A stretch of 64,000 nucleotides of DNA from an uncultured Acetatifactor sp. (GCA_949840885.1 CATKYJ010000019.1:1-64000), one strand, 5' to 3'; numbered from the stretch's first letter, positions 1 to 9,054 are shown. Translations and numbers: made by a program. Notes: generated by a model from the letters alone, not told the origin.

Positions 1-255
1 CCAAAATAACACCGATCTTTGCCGTTGCTTATAGTATACGGCCAGAAAATAACAATTGCAAACCCAGACTTGCCCAAAAGGTTTCATTTATGGTGGTGTC
101 AAGTGTGCAGGACATGGGAGTTTAGTTCGATAGTATAACACAAGATTGCGGAAAAGTCTACTTGCAGGGCTGCTATTTCGTACGGGTGTAGCGGAAAACG
201 GTTTTCGTTAAGACATATTTTATGATCAGTCCAAGCATCTTTCTGTTTAGCAGAA

Positions 256-546
256 ATGCGGAGGATTGCCTTGGCCAGGCTATTTTTAAGGAATAAAGAA
301 ATGGCTTTCCTTGATGAGATCACGTCAGGGCTTGACAATGCCACCGCCTATGAAATTGAAAAAAGGCTCTTGGATGAAGATATGACCCTTATCAGCATCA
401 CACATAGATACAATAAGACCCTTATGCAGAAGTACAATGAAATTATTGTAATGGACGGAGGTAAAATGGTCGAAACAGGAACTTTTGATGAATTGATGGA
501 AAAGAAGAGGAACTTTTTTGAATTATACAGGATCCTCAGCGAATAA
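256..546 (+). pseudogene. ABC transporter ATPase, C-terminal fragment
   Basis: The 96-residue reading frame matches only the last third of an ABC ATPase. It starts just after the signature position (RRIALARLFL), then has the Walker B and D-loop region (AFLDEITSGLD), the switch histidine (ITHR) and a usual C-terminal tail. No Walker A motif or membrane domain can be read upstream, and the frame is closed by TGA at about 223. Residues before the ATG (CLAEM) look like a decayed signature motif. I infer the 3' remnant of an exporter of the peptide or bacteriocin type, probably left by a deletion. It is unlikely to be functional alone. ABC exporter genes also lie at the other end of the window. 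Confidence 0.75.
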
Positions 547-579
547 GGAGGGTGGTTTCCGCTCCCGGCTGCAAAAAAA

Positions 580-613
580 TTCGCCTTACAAGCCAGTAAG
601 GCGAACTTTTTTA
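580..613. terminator. Bidirectional rho-independent terminator
   Basis: A 10-bp perfect stem (TTCGCCTTAC with GTAAGGCGAA) with a 6-nt loop is followed by a T-run on the plus strand and preceded by an A-run, so it can end transcription from both sides. It separates the ABC fragment from the minus-strand genes to its right. Confidence 0.85.
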
Positions 614-643
614 TTGATTCATAAGTCCTGTTGACCCGTCTGC

Positions 644-776
644 CTACAAAAGGACATATCTGCTCAGCTTGCCGCTTCCCTCTGTCTTCAGCTTCCCATC
701 CATGCAAAGTTCTCTCAGCAGTCGAAAAGCTTTTGTTGTTCCGGCCTGAGTCAGTTCCTCTTCCGGCCGGTCTCCT
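644..776 (-). pseudogene. Winged-helix DNA-binding domain fragment
   Basis: Immediately downstream of the spoVT stop codon, in another frame, the minus strand encodes about 40 residues that read like the end of a winged helix-turn-helix domain: a recognition-helix-like stretch (TTKAFRLLRELCMDGKL) and a basic wing ending in SRYVLL before a stop. It has no start codon or ribosome binding site of its own; the ORF-track version only opens by running through spoVT in the wrong frame. I infer the 3' remnant of a regulator or of an AAA protein with a C-terminal winged helix. A chance resemblance cannot be excluded. Confidence 0.4.
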
Positions 777-1322
777 TTACTGCTCCATCTGCCTCCCGAG
801 AAATCCGGCAGCGGACTGCAGGAGCTTTTGCTCCACTTCTCCCATCCGGCTCTTGTTGTCATTCTGCAGCAGCACCACGCTGCCGATGATGTCCCCCTCG
901 CAGAGGATGGGCGCAATGGCCTCGTGCTGGTACTCGTCCCCGCCCTCGTCGCAGACCGGGATGAAGCTTCTGTCCCCCCTGGTGGCCATGATGGTCTCCC
1001 GGTTATGGATTTTCTCGTCCATCTGTCTGCTCACGGACTTGTTCACCATCTGTTTATAGCCTCCGGCCGCCGCAATGAACTGATCTCTGTCCGCGATGAG
1101 CGCCGCGTGGCCGGAGACCTGGGCCAGGCTCTCCACATACTGCTTTGCAAAAGTGCTCATCTCCCCGATGGGAGAATACTTTTTCAGGATGACCTGCCCC
1201 TCTCTGTCCGTGAAGATTTCCAGGGGATCCGATTCCCTGATGTGCAGAGTTCTTCGAATTTCCTTAGGAATGACTATTCTGCCTAAATCATCTATACGTC
1301 TCACTATTCCCGTTGCTTTCAT
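777..1322 (-). CDS. spoVT: Stage V sporulation protein T (AbrB-family regulator)
   Basis: The 181-residue protein has the usual SpoVT architecture. Residues 1-50 form a swapped-hairpin AbrB DNA-binding domain (GIVRRIDDLGRIVIPKEIRR) and about 55-178 a GAF-like domain. In Bacillus, SpoVT is a forespore regulator that tunes sigma-G-dependent genes and affects spore cortex and germination. Length and motifs fit the family throughout. The start is supported by GGAGGGAAG at proper spacing. It is transcribed alone toward the bidirectional terminator at about 600. The nearby ABC genes end just upstream of it, so it needs its own promoter. Confidence 0.95.
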   Translation of the reverse strand: MKATGIVRRIDDLGRIVIPKEIRRTLHIRESDPLEIFTDREGQVILKKYSPIGEMSTFAKQYVESLAQVSGHAALIADRDQFIAAAGGYKQMVNKSVSRQMDEKIHNRETIMATRGDRSFIPVCDEGGDEYQHEAIAPILCEGDIIGSVVLLQNDNKSRMGEVEQKLLQSAAGFLGRQMEQ

Positions 1323-1388
1323 AGATATCTTCCCTCCATTTATTCAGGCGTGTATCGCTTTTTGCGAATTCTTTATCCGACATGGAGT

Positions 1389-1417
1389 TAGTATCTGTAA
1401 AAAAAGGAATAATATGC
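1389..1417 (-). promoter_or_regulatory. Sigma-G-like promoter of spoVT
   Basis: On the minus strand GCATA and GATACTA are separated by 17 nt, about 67 nt before the spoVT start. This is one base off the CATACTA-type -10 known for sigma-G promoters in Bacillus, where spoVT belongs to the sigma-G regulon. The assignment is by pattern only. Confidence 0.4.
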
Positions 1418-1430
1418 ATGTTACGCGGAC

Positions 1431-2234
1431 CTAATCTTTTTCGTATCCGTTCCTTTTATAAAGTATCAAAAACACCAGAATGCTGACGGCAAGCTCCCCG
1501 AACAGCACCGCCATATCCAGCGCGGACATCACATACCTCTCCCCATTCGCCAGGCGCTCCGTCATGCCTGTCATGACTCCGGTGAACAGAAATCCCGAAA
1601 TCTTGTGAAGTCCCTCGGACAGGTTCCCGAATACCGGTATCATCATGAACACCATCAGGAACGGATAGGAGATCAGATTGGCGTTCATCTGGTTCTTGGC
1701 GCAGATCCCCACGATCATCCCCAGCACGCAGCTGGTCAGGGAAGCCACCGCGCTCACCAGGAAGAAAGGAATCCAGGGCACGATCTCCAGGGAAATCCCG
1801 CTGATGAAGAGCACGATGTAGTTCACTGCCATCAGCATCACAAAGGGAATCAGGATGCTCCCGAAGAAATACTGTACTCCTGTAATAGAAGATGTCATAA
1901 GAGCCCGCAGCGTATGGTTCTCTTTCTCCTCCGCAATGGAGGTCCCCACCATAATGAAGCCCTCGGCACAGATGTTCATGCTGATGCCGATGTTCAAAAG
2001 CATCCCGGTGAGGAACGGCACCAAAGTGCCCTCCGACCTGACTCCGTAGAGGATCTTGCACGCATACACCATCCCGATGACGATCAAAGGCCCTATCATG
2101 ATCATCGTGTTCCGGCTGATGCACAGCCATTTGATCTGTGTCACCGCAGCCAATTTATGCAGGCTTCCTCCCCTCCCCGCAGCTTTGCCCATGCTCATCT
2201 GCGCAGGCCGCATCGCTCCATCCATACTTTTCAT
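1431..2234 (-). CDS. ABC-2 type transporter permease
   Basis: This 267-residue protein is mostly hydrophobic, with about six membrane segments after a cytoplasmic N-terminus (first segment around MIMIGPLIVIGMVYACKI). The long loop IAEEKENHTLRALM after the second segment is the coupling feature typical of ABC-2 (NatB/CcmB-like) export permeases. The start has AAAGGAG nine bases upstream. It lies 70 bp downstream of an ATPase gene on the same strand, so the two form a two-gene exporter, probably for a drug, peptide or lipid. Substrate is unknown. The adjacent LytTR two-component system suggests peptide- or antibiotic-responsive control. Confidence 0.85.
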   Translation of the reverse strand: MKSMDGAMRPAQMSMGKAAGRGGSLHKLAAVTQIKWLCISRNTMIMIGPLIVIGMVYACKILYGVRSEGTLVPFLTGMLLNIGISMNICAEGFIMVGTSIAEEKENHTLRALMTSSITGVQYFFGSILIPFVMLMAVNYIVLFISGISLEIVPWIPFFLVSAVASLTSCVLGMIVGICAKNQMNANLISYPFLMVFMMIPVFGNLSEGLHKISGFLFTGVMTGMTERLANGERYVMSALDMAVLFGELAVSILVFLILYKRNGYEKD

Positions 2235-2266
2235 ATCAAAAATCTCCTTTCCGTATGCTTCGTCCT

Positions 2267-2318
2267 ACATTCAAATTCATACATTCAAGTTCATACATTC
2301 AAATTCATACATTTAAAT
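2267..2318. repeat. 14-bp tandem repeat across the ATPase stop codon
   Basis: Three near-identical 14-bp units (ACATTCAAATTCAT, one with G for A) and a partial fourth lie between the ABC ATPase and permease genes. The last units form the final codons and stop of the ATPase gene (read DLNV-stop). Since 14 is not a multiple of three, gain or loss of units changes the spacing of the two genes. Confidence 0.85.
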
Positions 2319-3162
2319 CTTTCCCCGTGACCTCCAGGAACACGGTCTCTAAAGTGGGCTCGCAGGAATGGATCCGCATGATCTCGTCCCCCTCCATCCA
2401 CCGGGTGATCTTTACGATGTTCTCCGGATTCTGGGCCAGCTCCAGCTCCCTGCCGCCTGCCAGCAGCACATGGTACTTTTTGTTCCGGTTGTACTTCAGG
2501 CAGATCTCCTGGGGAGAGCCGAACTCCACAATCTCCCCGTCGTGGAGCAGCGCCACCCTGTCGCAGAGTTTGGTTGCCTCCTCCATGTTGTGGGTGGTGA
2601 GGAAGATCGCCATCCCCTGCTCCTTCAGCTCTAAGAGCATCCGGTGGATGGCCACGGCTGTGGTGGGATCCAGGCCGCTGGTGGGCTCATCCAGGAACAA
2701 CACCCTGGGCTTGTGCAGCACCGCCCGGGCCAGGACCAGGCGCTGGGTCTGGCCCTTGGAGAGCTTTCCGGCGGGCTTGTTCTTATGCTCCGCAAGCCCT
2801 ACCTGGTCCAGCACCTGCTCCACCCTCTCCCGCGGCACTTTCCATATCCTGGCGAACACGGCCAGGTTCTGCCACACGGTCATCTTCTTATAGATGCCGC
2901 TGCTGTCCGACACCACGCCGATGTTCTCATAGATGGACTCGTCGATGTTGGCGGAGTCCGTGCCCAGGAGCCTGGCCTCCCCGGAGGTCTGCCGGAGCTG
3001 TCCGGTGATGATCTTGATGGTGGTGGTCTTCCCTGCCCCCGAGGGTCCCAGGAAGCCCAGGATCTCCCCCTGGCGCAGGGTCATGTTGATGTCTTTCAGC
3101 GCCAGCTCGGTTTTGAAGCGCTTGGAGACATGCGACAGAGATAGCAGTACATTCTGTTCCAT
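2305..3162 (-). CDS. ABC transporter ATP-binding protein
   Basis: This 285-residue ATPase powers the adjacent ABC-2 permease. Walker A (GPSGAGKTT) is at about residues 39-47, the signature is LSKGQ in place of LSGGQ at about 133, Walker B is VLFLDEPTSGLD and the switch is TTHNMEEA. The C-terminal 60 residues form the accessory domain common in CcmA/NatA-like drug-export ATPases. Its start has GAGG eight bases upstream. The gene ends inside a 14-bp tandem repeat. About 130 bp separate it from the response regulator gene upstream, so it may be cotranscribed with or controlled by that system. Confidence 0.9.
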   Translation of the reverse strand: MEQNVLLSLSHVSKRFKTELALKDINMTLRQGEILGFLGPSGAGKTTTIKIITGQLRQTSGEARLLGTDSANIDESIYENIGVVSDSSGIYKKMTVWQNLAVFARIWKVPRERVEQVLDQVGLAEHKNKPAGKLSKGQTQRLVLARAVLHKPRVLFLDEPTSGLDPTTAVAIHRMLLELKEQGMAIFLTTHNMEEATKLCDRVALLHDGEIVEFGSPQEICLKYNRNKKYHVLLAGGRELELAQNPENIVKITRWMEGDEIMRIHSCEPTLETVFLEVTGKDLNV

Positions 3163-3291
3163 ACATTTATCCTCTTTCCTTGTTTTTTATGCGGGTGCCA
3201 GTTCTGCCCCGCATACCAGCATCATATCACCCTCCCCCGCCCCTGTGGGGAATTGTGCCCCAACGGAACGGGGCGCTGCCTGAGCGGAATC

Positions 3292-4026
3292 TCACATCCT
3301 CTCCAGCAGCGCCCCTTTCACATTCCTTGCGAACAGGCATCTCTCTCCATTTTTCATTCGTATCTCTCTGCCCCGCAGATCCAGCTCCGCAATCTGTTCC
3401 ACATTCACCAGATAGGCCCTGTGGGTCCGCAGGAACCTCTCTCCCAGCTGCTCCTCCAGCTCCCGCAGGCTGCCGATGAAGTCGAACCAGTCGTTCACCC
3501 CGTGGAGGGCGATCCTGTGGGTCCGCTGAGTGGCCTCGAAGAACATGATTTCGTCTATGGGCACATGTTTTATCACATCCATCACTTTCACGGAGAAGAA
3601 TTCCCTGTGCTCTCCCTGCTCCGCCCGCATGCGCTCCGTGATCACCGAAAGGCTCCTGCCAAGCCCCTCCTCCATCTTCTCCATGCTCTCTTTCACGATA
3701 TAGTCCAGGGCCTCCAGATGGTAGCGGAACGTCTCGAACGCCAGGTTCCCATAGGCCGTCACATAGACGATGAACCCCCTGGGATCCAGCCTCCTGATCT
3801 CCCGCCCCAGGGCGAACCCGTCCATTTCCTCCCCTTTCAGCTCCACGTCCAGGAAGTAGATCCCCCTCCCCGGATTCTTTTCCACTGCCTCCAGAATCTC
3901 TCCGGGACAGCCGCTGGAAAGGGCGATCTCCATGTCATACCCCTGTATCATGATCTGTTTTTCCAGACATTCCCTCTGGATTCTGCGGACTTCCTCCTGG
4001 TCCTCGCAAATGTATACCGACAGCAC
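3292..4026 (-). CDS. LytTR-family response regulator
   Basis: This 244-residue AgrA/ComE-like regulator has an N-terminal receiver domain with acidic residues CEDQ near residue 8 and the phosphoacceptor Asp60 in IYFLDVEL. A C-terminal LytTR DNA-binding domain (about 140-244) carries the family signature FLRTHRAYLVNVEQI. LytTR proteins bind paired direct repeats upstream of peptide-regulated genes. The start is GTG with AAGGAG eight bases upstream. It lies 55 bp after the histidine kinase gene and upstream of the ABC exporter pair, which is its likely target. Confidence 0.93.
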   Translation of the reverse strand: MLSVYICEDQEEVRRIQRECLEKQIMIQGYDMEIALSSGCPGEILEAVEKNPGRGIYFLDVELKGEEMDGFALGREIRRLDPRGFIVYVTAYGNLAFETFRYHLEALDYIVKESMEKMEEGLGRSLSVITERMRAEQGEHREFFSVKVMDVIKHVPIDEIMFFEATQRTHRIALHGVNDWFDFIGSLRELEEQLGERFLRTHRAYLVNVEQIAELDLRGREIRMKNGERCLFARNVKGALLERM

Positions 4027-4081
4027 CTTACCCTCTCCTTATTTCAGTTGCGCTTCTGCACCGCACAGCAGCTGTTATACT

Positions 4082-5452
4082 TTACTTCCCGTTCTGCTCC
4101 CGCACCTTAAACTCCTGGATGAAATATCCCTCCTGCACCGCCGTGGCAGGCAGCACGTCCTCATAGCCCGCCAGAATCTTCCGGTAGCTGGCAAGCCCCA
4201 GGCCCCTGTCCGCCCCTTTGGTGGAATACCCCTGCTGCCAGATCTTATGGACGTCAACGGTATGGTACAGCCGGTTCTTCACCCGGAACGTGGTGTACCC
4301 CTCCTGGCTGCTTATCATGATATGCACCCGGGCGTCCTCCCGCCCCCTGACCTCCTCCATGGCATTGTCGATGAGGATCCCTAAGCATCTGCACAGATCC
4401 GTGGTCCTGCACCTGGTTCCGCGGAAGGGGTGCATCACCTCCAGCTCGCAGACCGTGCCGTCCCTCTGCATCTGGACCAGCTTTGTGAGGAGCAGCCCCT
4501 TTACCTCCGTCATGCAGACATTGCCAAGCTGTCCCATCTGCCAGATCCGGTCTCCGATCTGGCTGTCGAAGTCCTCCGTCATCTCCTGGATGAAGCAGTG
4601 CGTCTTCGCAAGCTCCCCCTCACTTGCCGTAAGATACAGCCCCGACATCATATTTTTGTAATCATGCCGGAAGCGCCGCATCTCCTCCTGCATCCCTTCC
4701 AGCGTCTTTATATAGACATCCTGCTGCTGGAGGATGATCTGCTGGGAGGCGAATTCCCTGCGCTGCCATTCCTCCATTCCCATGTGGTGGAACAAGACCA
4801 AGGCCACGGACAGCATGAGCAGCATAATGCCCAGGCTGACATTGCGGCTCACCCCACTGCCCATGAGGAGGTCTGCGGGCCCATAGATCAGAATCGGATA
4901 TGCGCTCAGGCAGATCATGCCCCGGCTCCAGAACTCCCCATGCTCCAGCCACCGGCGATACGCGTCTCCCACCTTCATTTTATACAGGAGGTACAGAAGC
5001 AGAAAAAATGCCCCGGGCCCCACCCCATAGTTCACCAACATGTACACCCTGCGCTCTTCCGGGATGCTCAGCGCAAGGGCTCTGTCCGTGAAAATCAGAA
5101 AGGACAGGGTCCCCGAATACTCCAGTACAATTCCCGTAAACAAGACAATGCCCCAGCACCGCCGGAATTTTTCACGAAAAATCAGGCCCACGCAGAACGC
5201 ATTCACGATCAGCTGCAGGTAAAGCAGCAGTATGCTGTTGAAAATATGCACCAATAAGCCTTGCTTGTAAAAAACGGTAGCAATGAATATGCCCAACCCC
5301 TGGCAGACCATCGCAAGGGCGATTCTGCAAAGTCCGCATTTCCTCCAATCGGCGGGCAGAATCTTCAGCACCGCCATGCCCGCGAAGACCACGCACACCA
5401 GACTCACAACAGACGCCACCGTATTATGGGCGAATACACTGATAAAACTCAT
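4082..5452 (-). CDS. GHKL-type sensor histidine kinase (AgrC-like)
   Basis: This 456-residue membrane kinase has about six to seven transmembrane helices in the first 215 residues, a coiled linker, an unusual H-box (RRFRHDYKNMMSG) and a GHKL ATPase domain with N-box LGILIDNAMEE and G-box DRGLGLASYRKIL. This is the AgrC/ComD layout, in which the membrane domain senses a small peptide. It starts six bases after the M20 dipeptidase stop codon and is followed by the LytTR regulator, so the three form one operon. No AgrB-like protease or obvious AgrD-like peptide gene is visible, so the ligand may be encoded elsewhere or be exogenous. Confidence 0.92.
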   Translation of the reverse strand: MSFISVFAHNTVASVVSLVCVVFAGMAVLKILPADWRKCGLCRIALAMVCQGLGIFIATVFYKQGLLVHIFNSILLLYLQLIVNAFCVGLIFREKFRRCWGIVLFTGIVLEYSGTLSFLIFTDRALALSIPEERRVYMLVNYGVGPGAFFLLLYLLYKMKVGDAYRRWLEHGEFWSRGMICLSAYPILIYGPADLLMGSGVSRNVSLGIMLLMLSVALVLFHHMGMEEWQRREFASQQIILQQQDVYIKTLEGMQEEMRRFRHDYKNMMSGLYLTASEGELAKTHCFIQEMTEDFDSQIGDRIWQMGQLGNVCMTEVKGLLLTKLVQMQRDGTVCELEVMHPFRGTRCRTTDLCRCLGILIDNAMEEVRGREDARVHIMISSQEGYTTFRVKNRLYHTVDVHKIWQQGYSTKGADRGLGLASYRKILAGYEDVLPATAVQEGYFIQEFKVREQNGK

Positions 5453-5458
5453 GGCCCG

Positions 5459-7072
5459 TCACAGCTCCACATCGTTCAGCGCCTCGATGGCACAGGCGTA
5501 GATTTTCATGGCCTCCACGAACAGACGCAGGTTCAGCGCCTCGTCCGGCTCATGCCCGCCCCCATGCCCCGGGGCGAAGAGGCGCTCCCTGGCCTCCTTG
5601 TCCTCCTCGCTTTCCTTTATGCCGCCGGGGCCGTAGGAAAAGGCGTTGGGGAGCTTCCTGGCATAGGTGCCGCCTCCCATCACATAGCTTTTGGCATCGC
5701 TTCCCGTGAGCTCATTGTATACATCCGTCAATATGTCCACAGCCGGATGCTCCTTTGGAAAATACCCGGGCCTGGAATTGCGCTCCAGCCGGAAACGGAT
5801 TTTGTTGGCGGCGCCGTAGGCCGTGAGGGCTGCGATGTCCTCCCGGTCCTGGGCCGTGATGGCATAGCGGATGTTCAAGGTCAGGCTCAGATGCCCCTCC
5901 TCCATGGCCAGCACCGTGCCCGCGCAGGTGGTCTGGCCGGACACTTCGTCCCGGTAGGCTATCCCCACCTCCGCCCCGTCGTACTCTTCCGTGAGCTTTC
6001 CGATCTTCGCGAACAGCTCCCTGTCATTTTCCGACAGCGATGTCATATTTCCCAGGAAAACGCACAGCTCATGGATGGCATTGACGCTGCCGTGGGGACC
6101 GGCGCTGTGCCTGCTGGTTCCGCGGGCGGTGACGCGGATGCCCCGGGCCTCGGTTTCCCAGGAGATCCTGCCGTTTCCTGCGGCATTATCTCCGGACACC
6201 TGATCCGTTTTTTCCTTTTCGCCGCTCCCTTTTGCGGGCATGGCTTTCTCCGTTTTACTCTCACCGGCAGCCACAGCGTCTCCTGATTTGTCAGTCCTGG
6301 GAACAGCGTTCTCATGGGCTGTAGCCTCAGGGACAATCTCCGCCTGCCTGCAGAGGCTTTCCAGCTCCTCCCGCAGGTCCTTGCTATCCCGAAGCACTGC
6401 CCAGGCCCTGTCGGGAATCATGTTGCTGGCATTGCCGCCCCTGACCTCCAGCACCTGGGCGGACACTGTGCCCTCCGTGACCATCTGCCCCTCCAGGATG
6501 CCTTTCTCGCCGTAACACACCGGAAAGCCGCTGTCAGGGGTCATGGACAGCTTGGGCGTGGGGTAATGGGCCGTATAGTATTCCATGTCCTCCATCCCCC
6601 GCTCCTCGTCCGTTCCCACGAACAGGCACAGCTCATGTTTCAGGGGCACTTTCAGCTCCCGCAGGCATTCCATCACGTACAGGATGCCCACGGCGGGCCC
6701 CTTGTTGTCCGAAACGCCCCGGCCGATCAGAAACCGGTCTTTCTCCACGGGCTCAAAGGGCCCTTTCTCCCAGCCGCTGCCCGCAGGCACCACGTCCAGA
6801 TGGTTCCAGAAGCCGATCAGGTTCTCCCAGTTCTTTTCCGCCGCGCCGATGCTGCCCACCATGTCCCCATGGTTCTCGCAGTGGAACCCATGCTTCCTGC
6901 CGATGGCCAGCATCTCCTCCAGGGCCTGCCGGCATCCCTCTCCAAAGGGTGTGCCGTCCGTGCCGGGCCGTGAGACGCTGTCTATGCGCACCAGGCGCTT
7001 GATATCCTCCACCATGGCATCCCTGTGTCCCTCCAGCCACGCGCTTACTTTTTCGTACAATCCTCTGTCCAT
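5459..7072 (-). CDS. M20-family dipeptidase (Sapep/PepV-like)
   Basis: This 537-residue cytoplasmic metallopeptidase has the full M20 metal-site set: His in WNHLDVVPAG, bridging Asp in GRGVSDNKGP, catalytic and metal Glu pair in GTDEERGM, Asp in MTPDSGFP and a C-terminal His in APGHGGGHEPDE. The length and the long insertion domain fit the PepV/Sapep subgroup, which cleaves dipeptides. A lysine- and glutamate-rich stretch near residues 245-295 looks disordered and is not typical of the family. It is the first gene of an operon with the kinase and LytTR regulator. The link with peptide sensing is suggestive, not shown. Confidence 0.9.
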   Translation of the reverse strand: MDRGLYEKVSAWLEGHRDAMVEDIKRLVRIDSVSRPGTDGTPFGEGCRQALEEMLAIGRKHGFHCENHGDMVGSIGAAEKNWENLIGFWNHLDVVPAGSGWEKGPFEPVEKDRFLIGRGVSDNKGPAVGILYVMECLRELKVPLKHELCLFVGTDEERGMEDMEYYTAHYPTPKLSMTPDSGFPVCYGEKGILEGQMVTEGTVSAQVLEVRGGNASNMIPDRAWAVLRDSKDLREELESLCRQAEIVPEATAHENAVPRTDKSGDAVAAGESKTEKAMPAKGSGEKEKTDQVSGDNAAGNGRISWETEARGIRVTARGTSRHSAGPHGSVNAIHELCVFLGNMTSLSENDRELFAKIGKLTEEYDGAEVGIAYRDEVSGQTTCAGTVLAMEEGHLSLTLNIRYAITAQDREDIAALTAYGAANKIRFRLERNSRPGYFPKEHPAVDILTDVYNELTGSDAKSYVMGGGTYARKLPNAFSYGPGGIKESEEDKEARERLFAPGHGGGHEPDEALNLRLFVEAMKIYACAIEALNDVEL

Positions 7073-7357
7073 GCCTGCTCCCTCTCATTCTGCGTTCTTA
7101 TCCCAAATGCCATAGCGGCTGATTTGGCGGTTTTTCTCCGCCTTTCTATTTGAATAATTCCCCGGCAACCCGTTCCGCACACTCCCGGATCGTGGATGCC
7201 CGTATCTGCTCTGGCGCTGTATTGAATGTTTTCACGCATCAAATCATACCGTTCCCGGGATTGTGTCTCATGTCTGTCCCCGCGGGGTATATAGCGCCGT
7301 CTGCAGATGTCCGGCGTACAATTCAAATCTGCCGTCAATTCACGACGCGATGCATCC

Positions 7358-8743
7358 CTATGCCACAATATTGTTCAGCCACACGCCTTTCTTCACCAGC
7401 ACGAACCCGATGACACATTTGATCAGATCCAGCATCTGGCAGCTTAAGTACAGTGAAGCTATGGCCATGGCGGTATGGCGGCTGAGCACATAGGCCACCG
7501 GAATGCTGACGCACCAGAGAAACACGCTGTCAAACAGGAAAGTGATAATGGTCTTGCCCCCTGAACGCAGCGTAAAATATGTCGTATGCAGGAAAGCGAA
7601 GACCGGCATGCACAGCGCCGCTACCCACAGCAGAGTGGCTGCCAGATCCTTTACCTCCCGGCTGGTGTTATAAAGCTGCGGGAACAGGGGCGCTGTCAGC
7701 GCCACCACGGCTCCCATCCCTATGCTGCTCATAACCGCAAATGCGATAAGCTTCCTGTCCGTATCCTTGGCCTCTTCCATCTTCCCCGCGCCCAGAAGCT
7801 GTCCCACAATGATGGACACCGCGCTGCCCATGGCCACGAACACTACGTTGAACAGGTTGGAGATCACCGTGGAGATGTTTAAGGCCGCCACCGCGTCCAG
7901 CCCCCTGGTGGAGTAGCACTGGGTCATCATGGCCATGCCCGCGGACCAGAGAATCTCATTGACCATAAGTGGCGTGCCTTTCCCGACAATGTTCCAGGAA
8001 AGCTGACCGGGAACTTTCCACTCTCTGTAGGCGCCCACGATGAAAGGCATCTTTTCCGGATTCCTGTGAGTCCAGGCAATGACCACCACCATCTGCACGT
8101 ACCGGGAGATCACCGTGGCAACGGCAGCGCCCACCACGCCCAGCTGCGGGAAGCCGAACTTACCGAAGATCAGCACATAATTCAGGGCCAGGTTCACCAG
8201 CACCGCAGCCACGCCCGCTATCATGGGCACTTTCGTCTCGCCGCCCTCCCTCAGGGTGCTGGCATATATCTCCTCCAGCACAAAGGGCGGCAGCCCGGCC
8301 AGCATCACCCAGAGGTATTTTCTCCCATACCCCAGCGTGGCCTGCAGGGCCTGTTCATTGCCCTCCCCGTGGAGATACATCTGTATCAGCTGCTCCCCTC
8401 CGGCCATCAGGATAATCGTGCCCAGCACCAGAATCCCCAGGCCCACATAAATCTTGAACCGCAGGGTATGCTGGACGCCCTTTTGATTCCCGCAGCCGAA
8501 AAACTGGGCGCCGAAAATGCCCACCCCGGAAAGCGCCCCGAAGATGGCCAGGTTGAATACCATCAATAGCTGGTTCACGATGGCGATACCGGACATCTGC
8601 TCCGTGCCGATCCGCCCCACCATGATATTGTCCAGCAGGCCTACGAAATTCGTGATGCCGTTCTGGATCATGATGGGCACCGTCACCGTCAATACCATGC
8701 GGTAGAATGCCCTGTCTCCGAATAGCTTTTTCCTGATGTTCAT
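7358..8743 (-). CDS. MATE-family multidrug efflux transporter
   Basis: This 461-residue inner membrane protein has about twelve transmembrane helices in two homologous halves, and begins each half with MATE-like sequences (TVPIMIQNGITNFVGLLDNIMVGRIG; GTPLMVNEILWSAGMAM). MATE carriers export drugs or metabolites using sodium or proton gradients. Size and topology are normal for the DinF/NorM-like Firmicute group. It is a single gene with a promoter about 100 nt upstream. The 285 bp between it and the dipeptidase gene contain no coding sequence that I can support. Confidence 0.93.
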   Translation of the reverse strand: MNIRKKLFGDRAFYRMVLTVTVPIMIQNGITNFVGLLDNIMVGRIGTEQMSGIAIVNQLLMVFNLAIFGALSGVGIFGAQFFGCGNQKGVQHTLRFKIYVGLGILVLGTIILMAGGEQLIQMYLHGEGNEQALQATLGYGRKYLWVMLAGLPPFVLEEIYASTLREGGETKVPMIAGVAAVLVNLALNYVLIFGKFGFPQLGVVGAAVATVISRYVQMVVVIAWTHRNPEKMPFIVGAYREWKVPGQLSWNIVGKGTPLMVNEILWSAGMAMMTQCYSTRGLDAVAALNISTVISNLFNVVFVAMGSAVSIIVGQLLGAGKMEEAKDTDRKLIAFAVMSSIGMGAVVALTAPLFPQLYNTSREVKDLAATLLWVAALCMPVFAFLHTTYFTLRSGGKTIITFLFDSVFLWCVSIPVAYVLSRHTAMAIASLYLSCQMLDLIKCVIGFVLVKKGVWLNNIVA

Positions 8744-8841
8744 TTCTATACCTCCCTGCGCGCTTGGGCGCGCATATTCCTCTCCTGTCTATGTACTCAT
8801 GTACCGAAACCACAGCCCCTGCCTAAAGTGCAGTGCTGTCT

Positions 8842-8871
8842 ATTCTACACCAAACAGCCTGGGTTTGTCTA
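8842..8871 (-). promoter_or_regulatory. Sigma-A-like promoter of the MATE gene
   Basis: TAGACA and TAGAAT with an 18-nt spacer stand on the minus strand about 100 nt before the MATE start codon. The 350-bp gap at 8744-9094 holds only this and the GH78 terminator; the plus-strand ORF listed there is not supported. Confidence 0.5.
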
Positions 8872-9011
8872 TGTATTTTCTTGACTTATCACACTCAGTT
8901 CTGATGCACCAAAGCAGAAACATCATCCGCCATACGGCAGCCTATATGGCATTTGAAACATTCATTGCCCAATCCCTGTCTTCCATTGTCATGCATCCTG
9001 TTGCCATGCAC

Positions 9012-9054
9012 AAAAACGGCAGTATACAGGCCCCATTCCTGTAACTGCCGTTTT
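9012..9054 (-). terminator. Rho-independent terminator of the carbohydrate operon
   Basis: AAAACGGCAGT pairs with ACTGCCGTTTT and continues into TACAGG/CCTGTA, giving a 16-17 bp stem with one bulge. On the minus strand it ends in a T-run, 40 bp after the rhamnosidase stop codon. It marks the end of the operon. Confidence 0.85.

Noticed and set aside
8736-9044. 102-residue plus-strand ORF between MATE and GH78 genes
   Set aside because: Lies across the MATE promoter and GH78 terminator, without start signal or family match.
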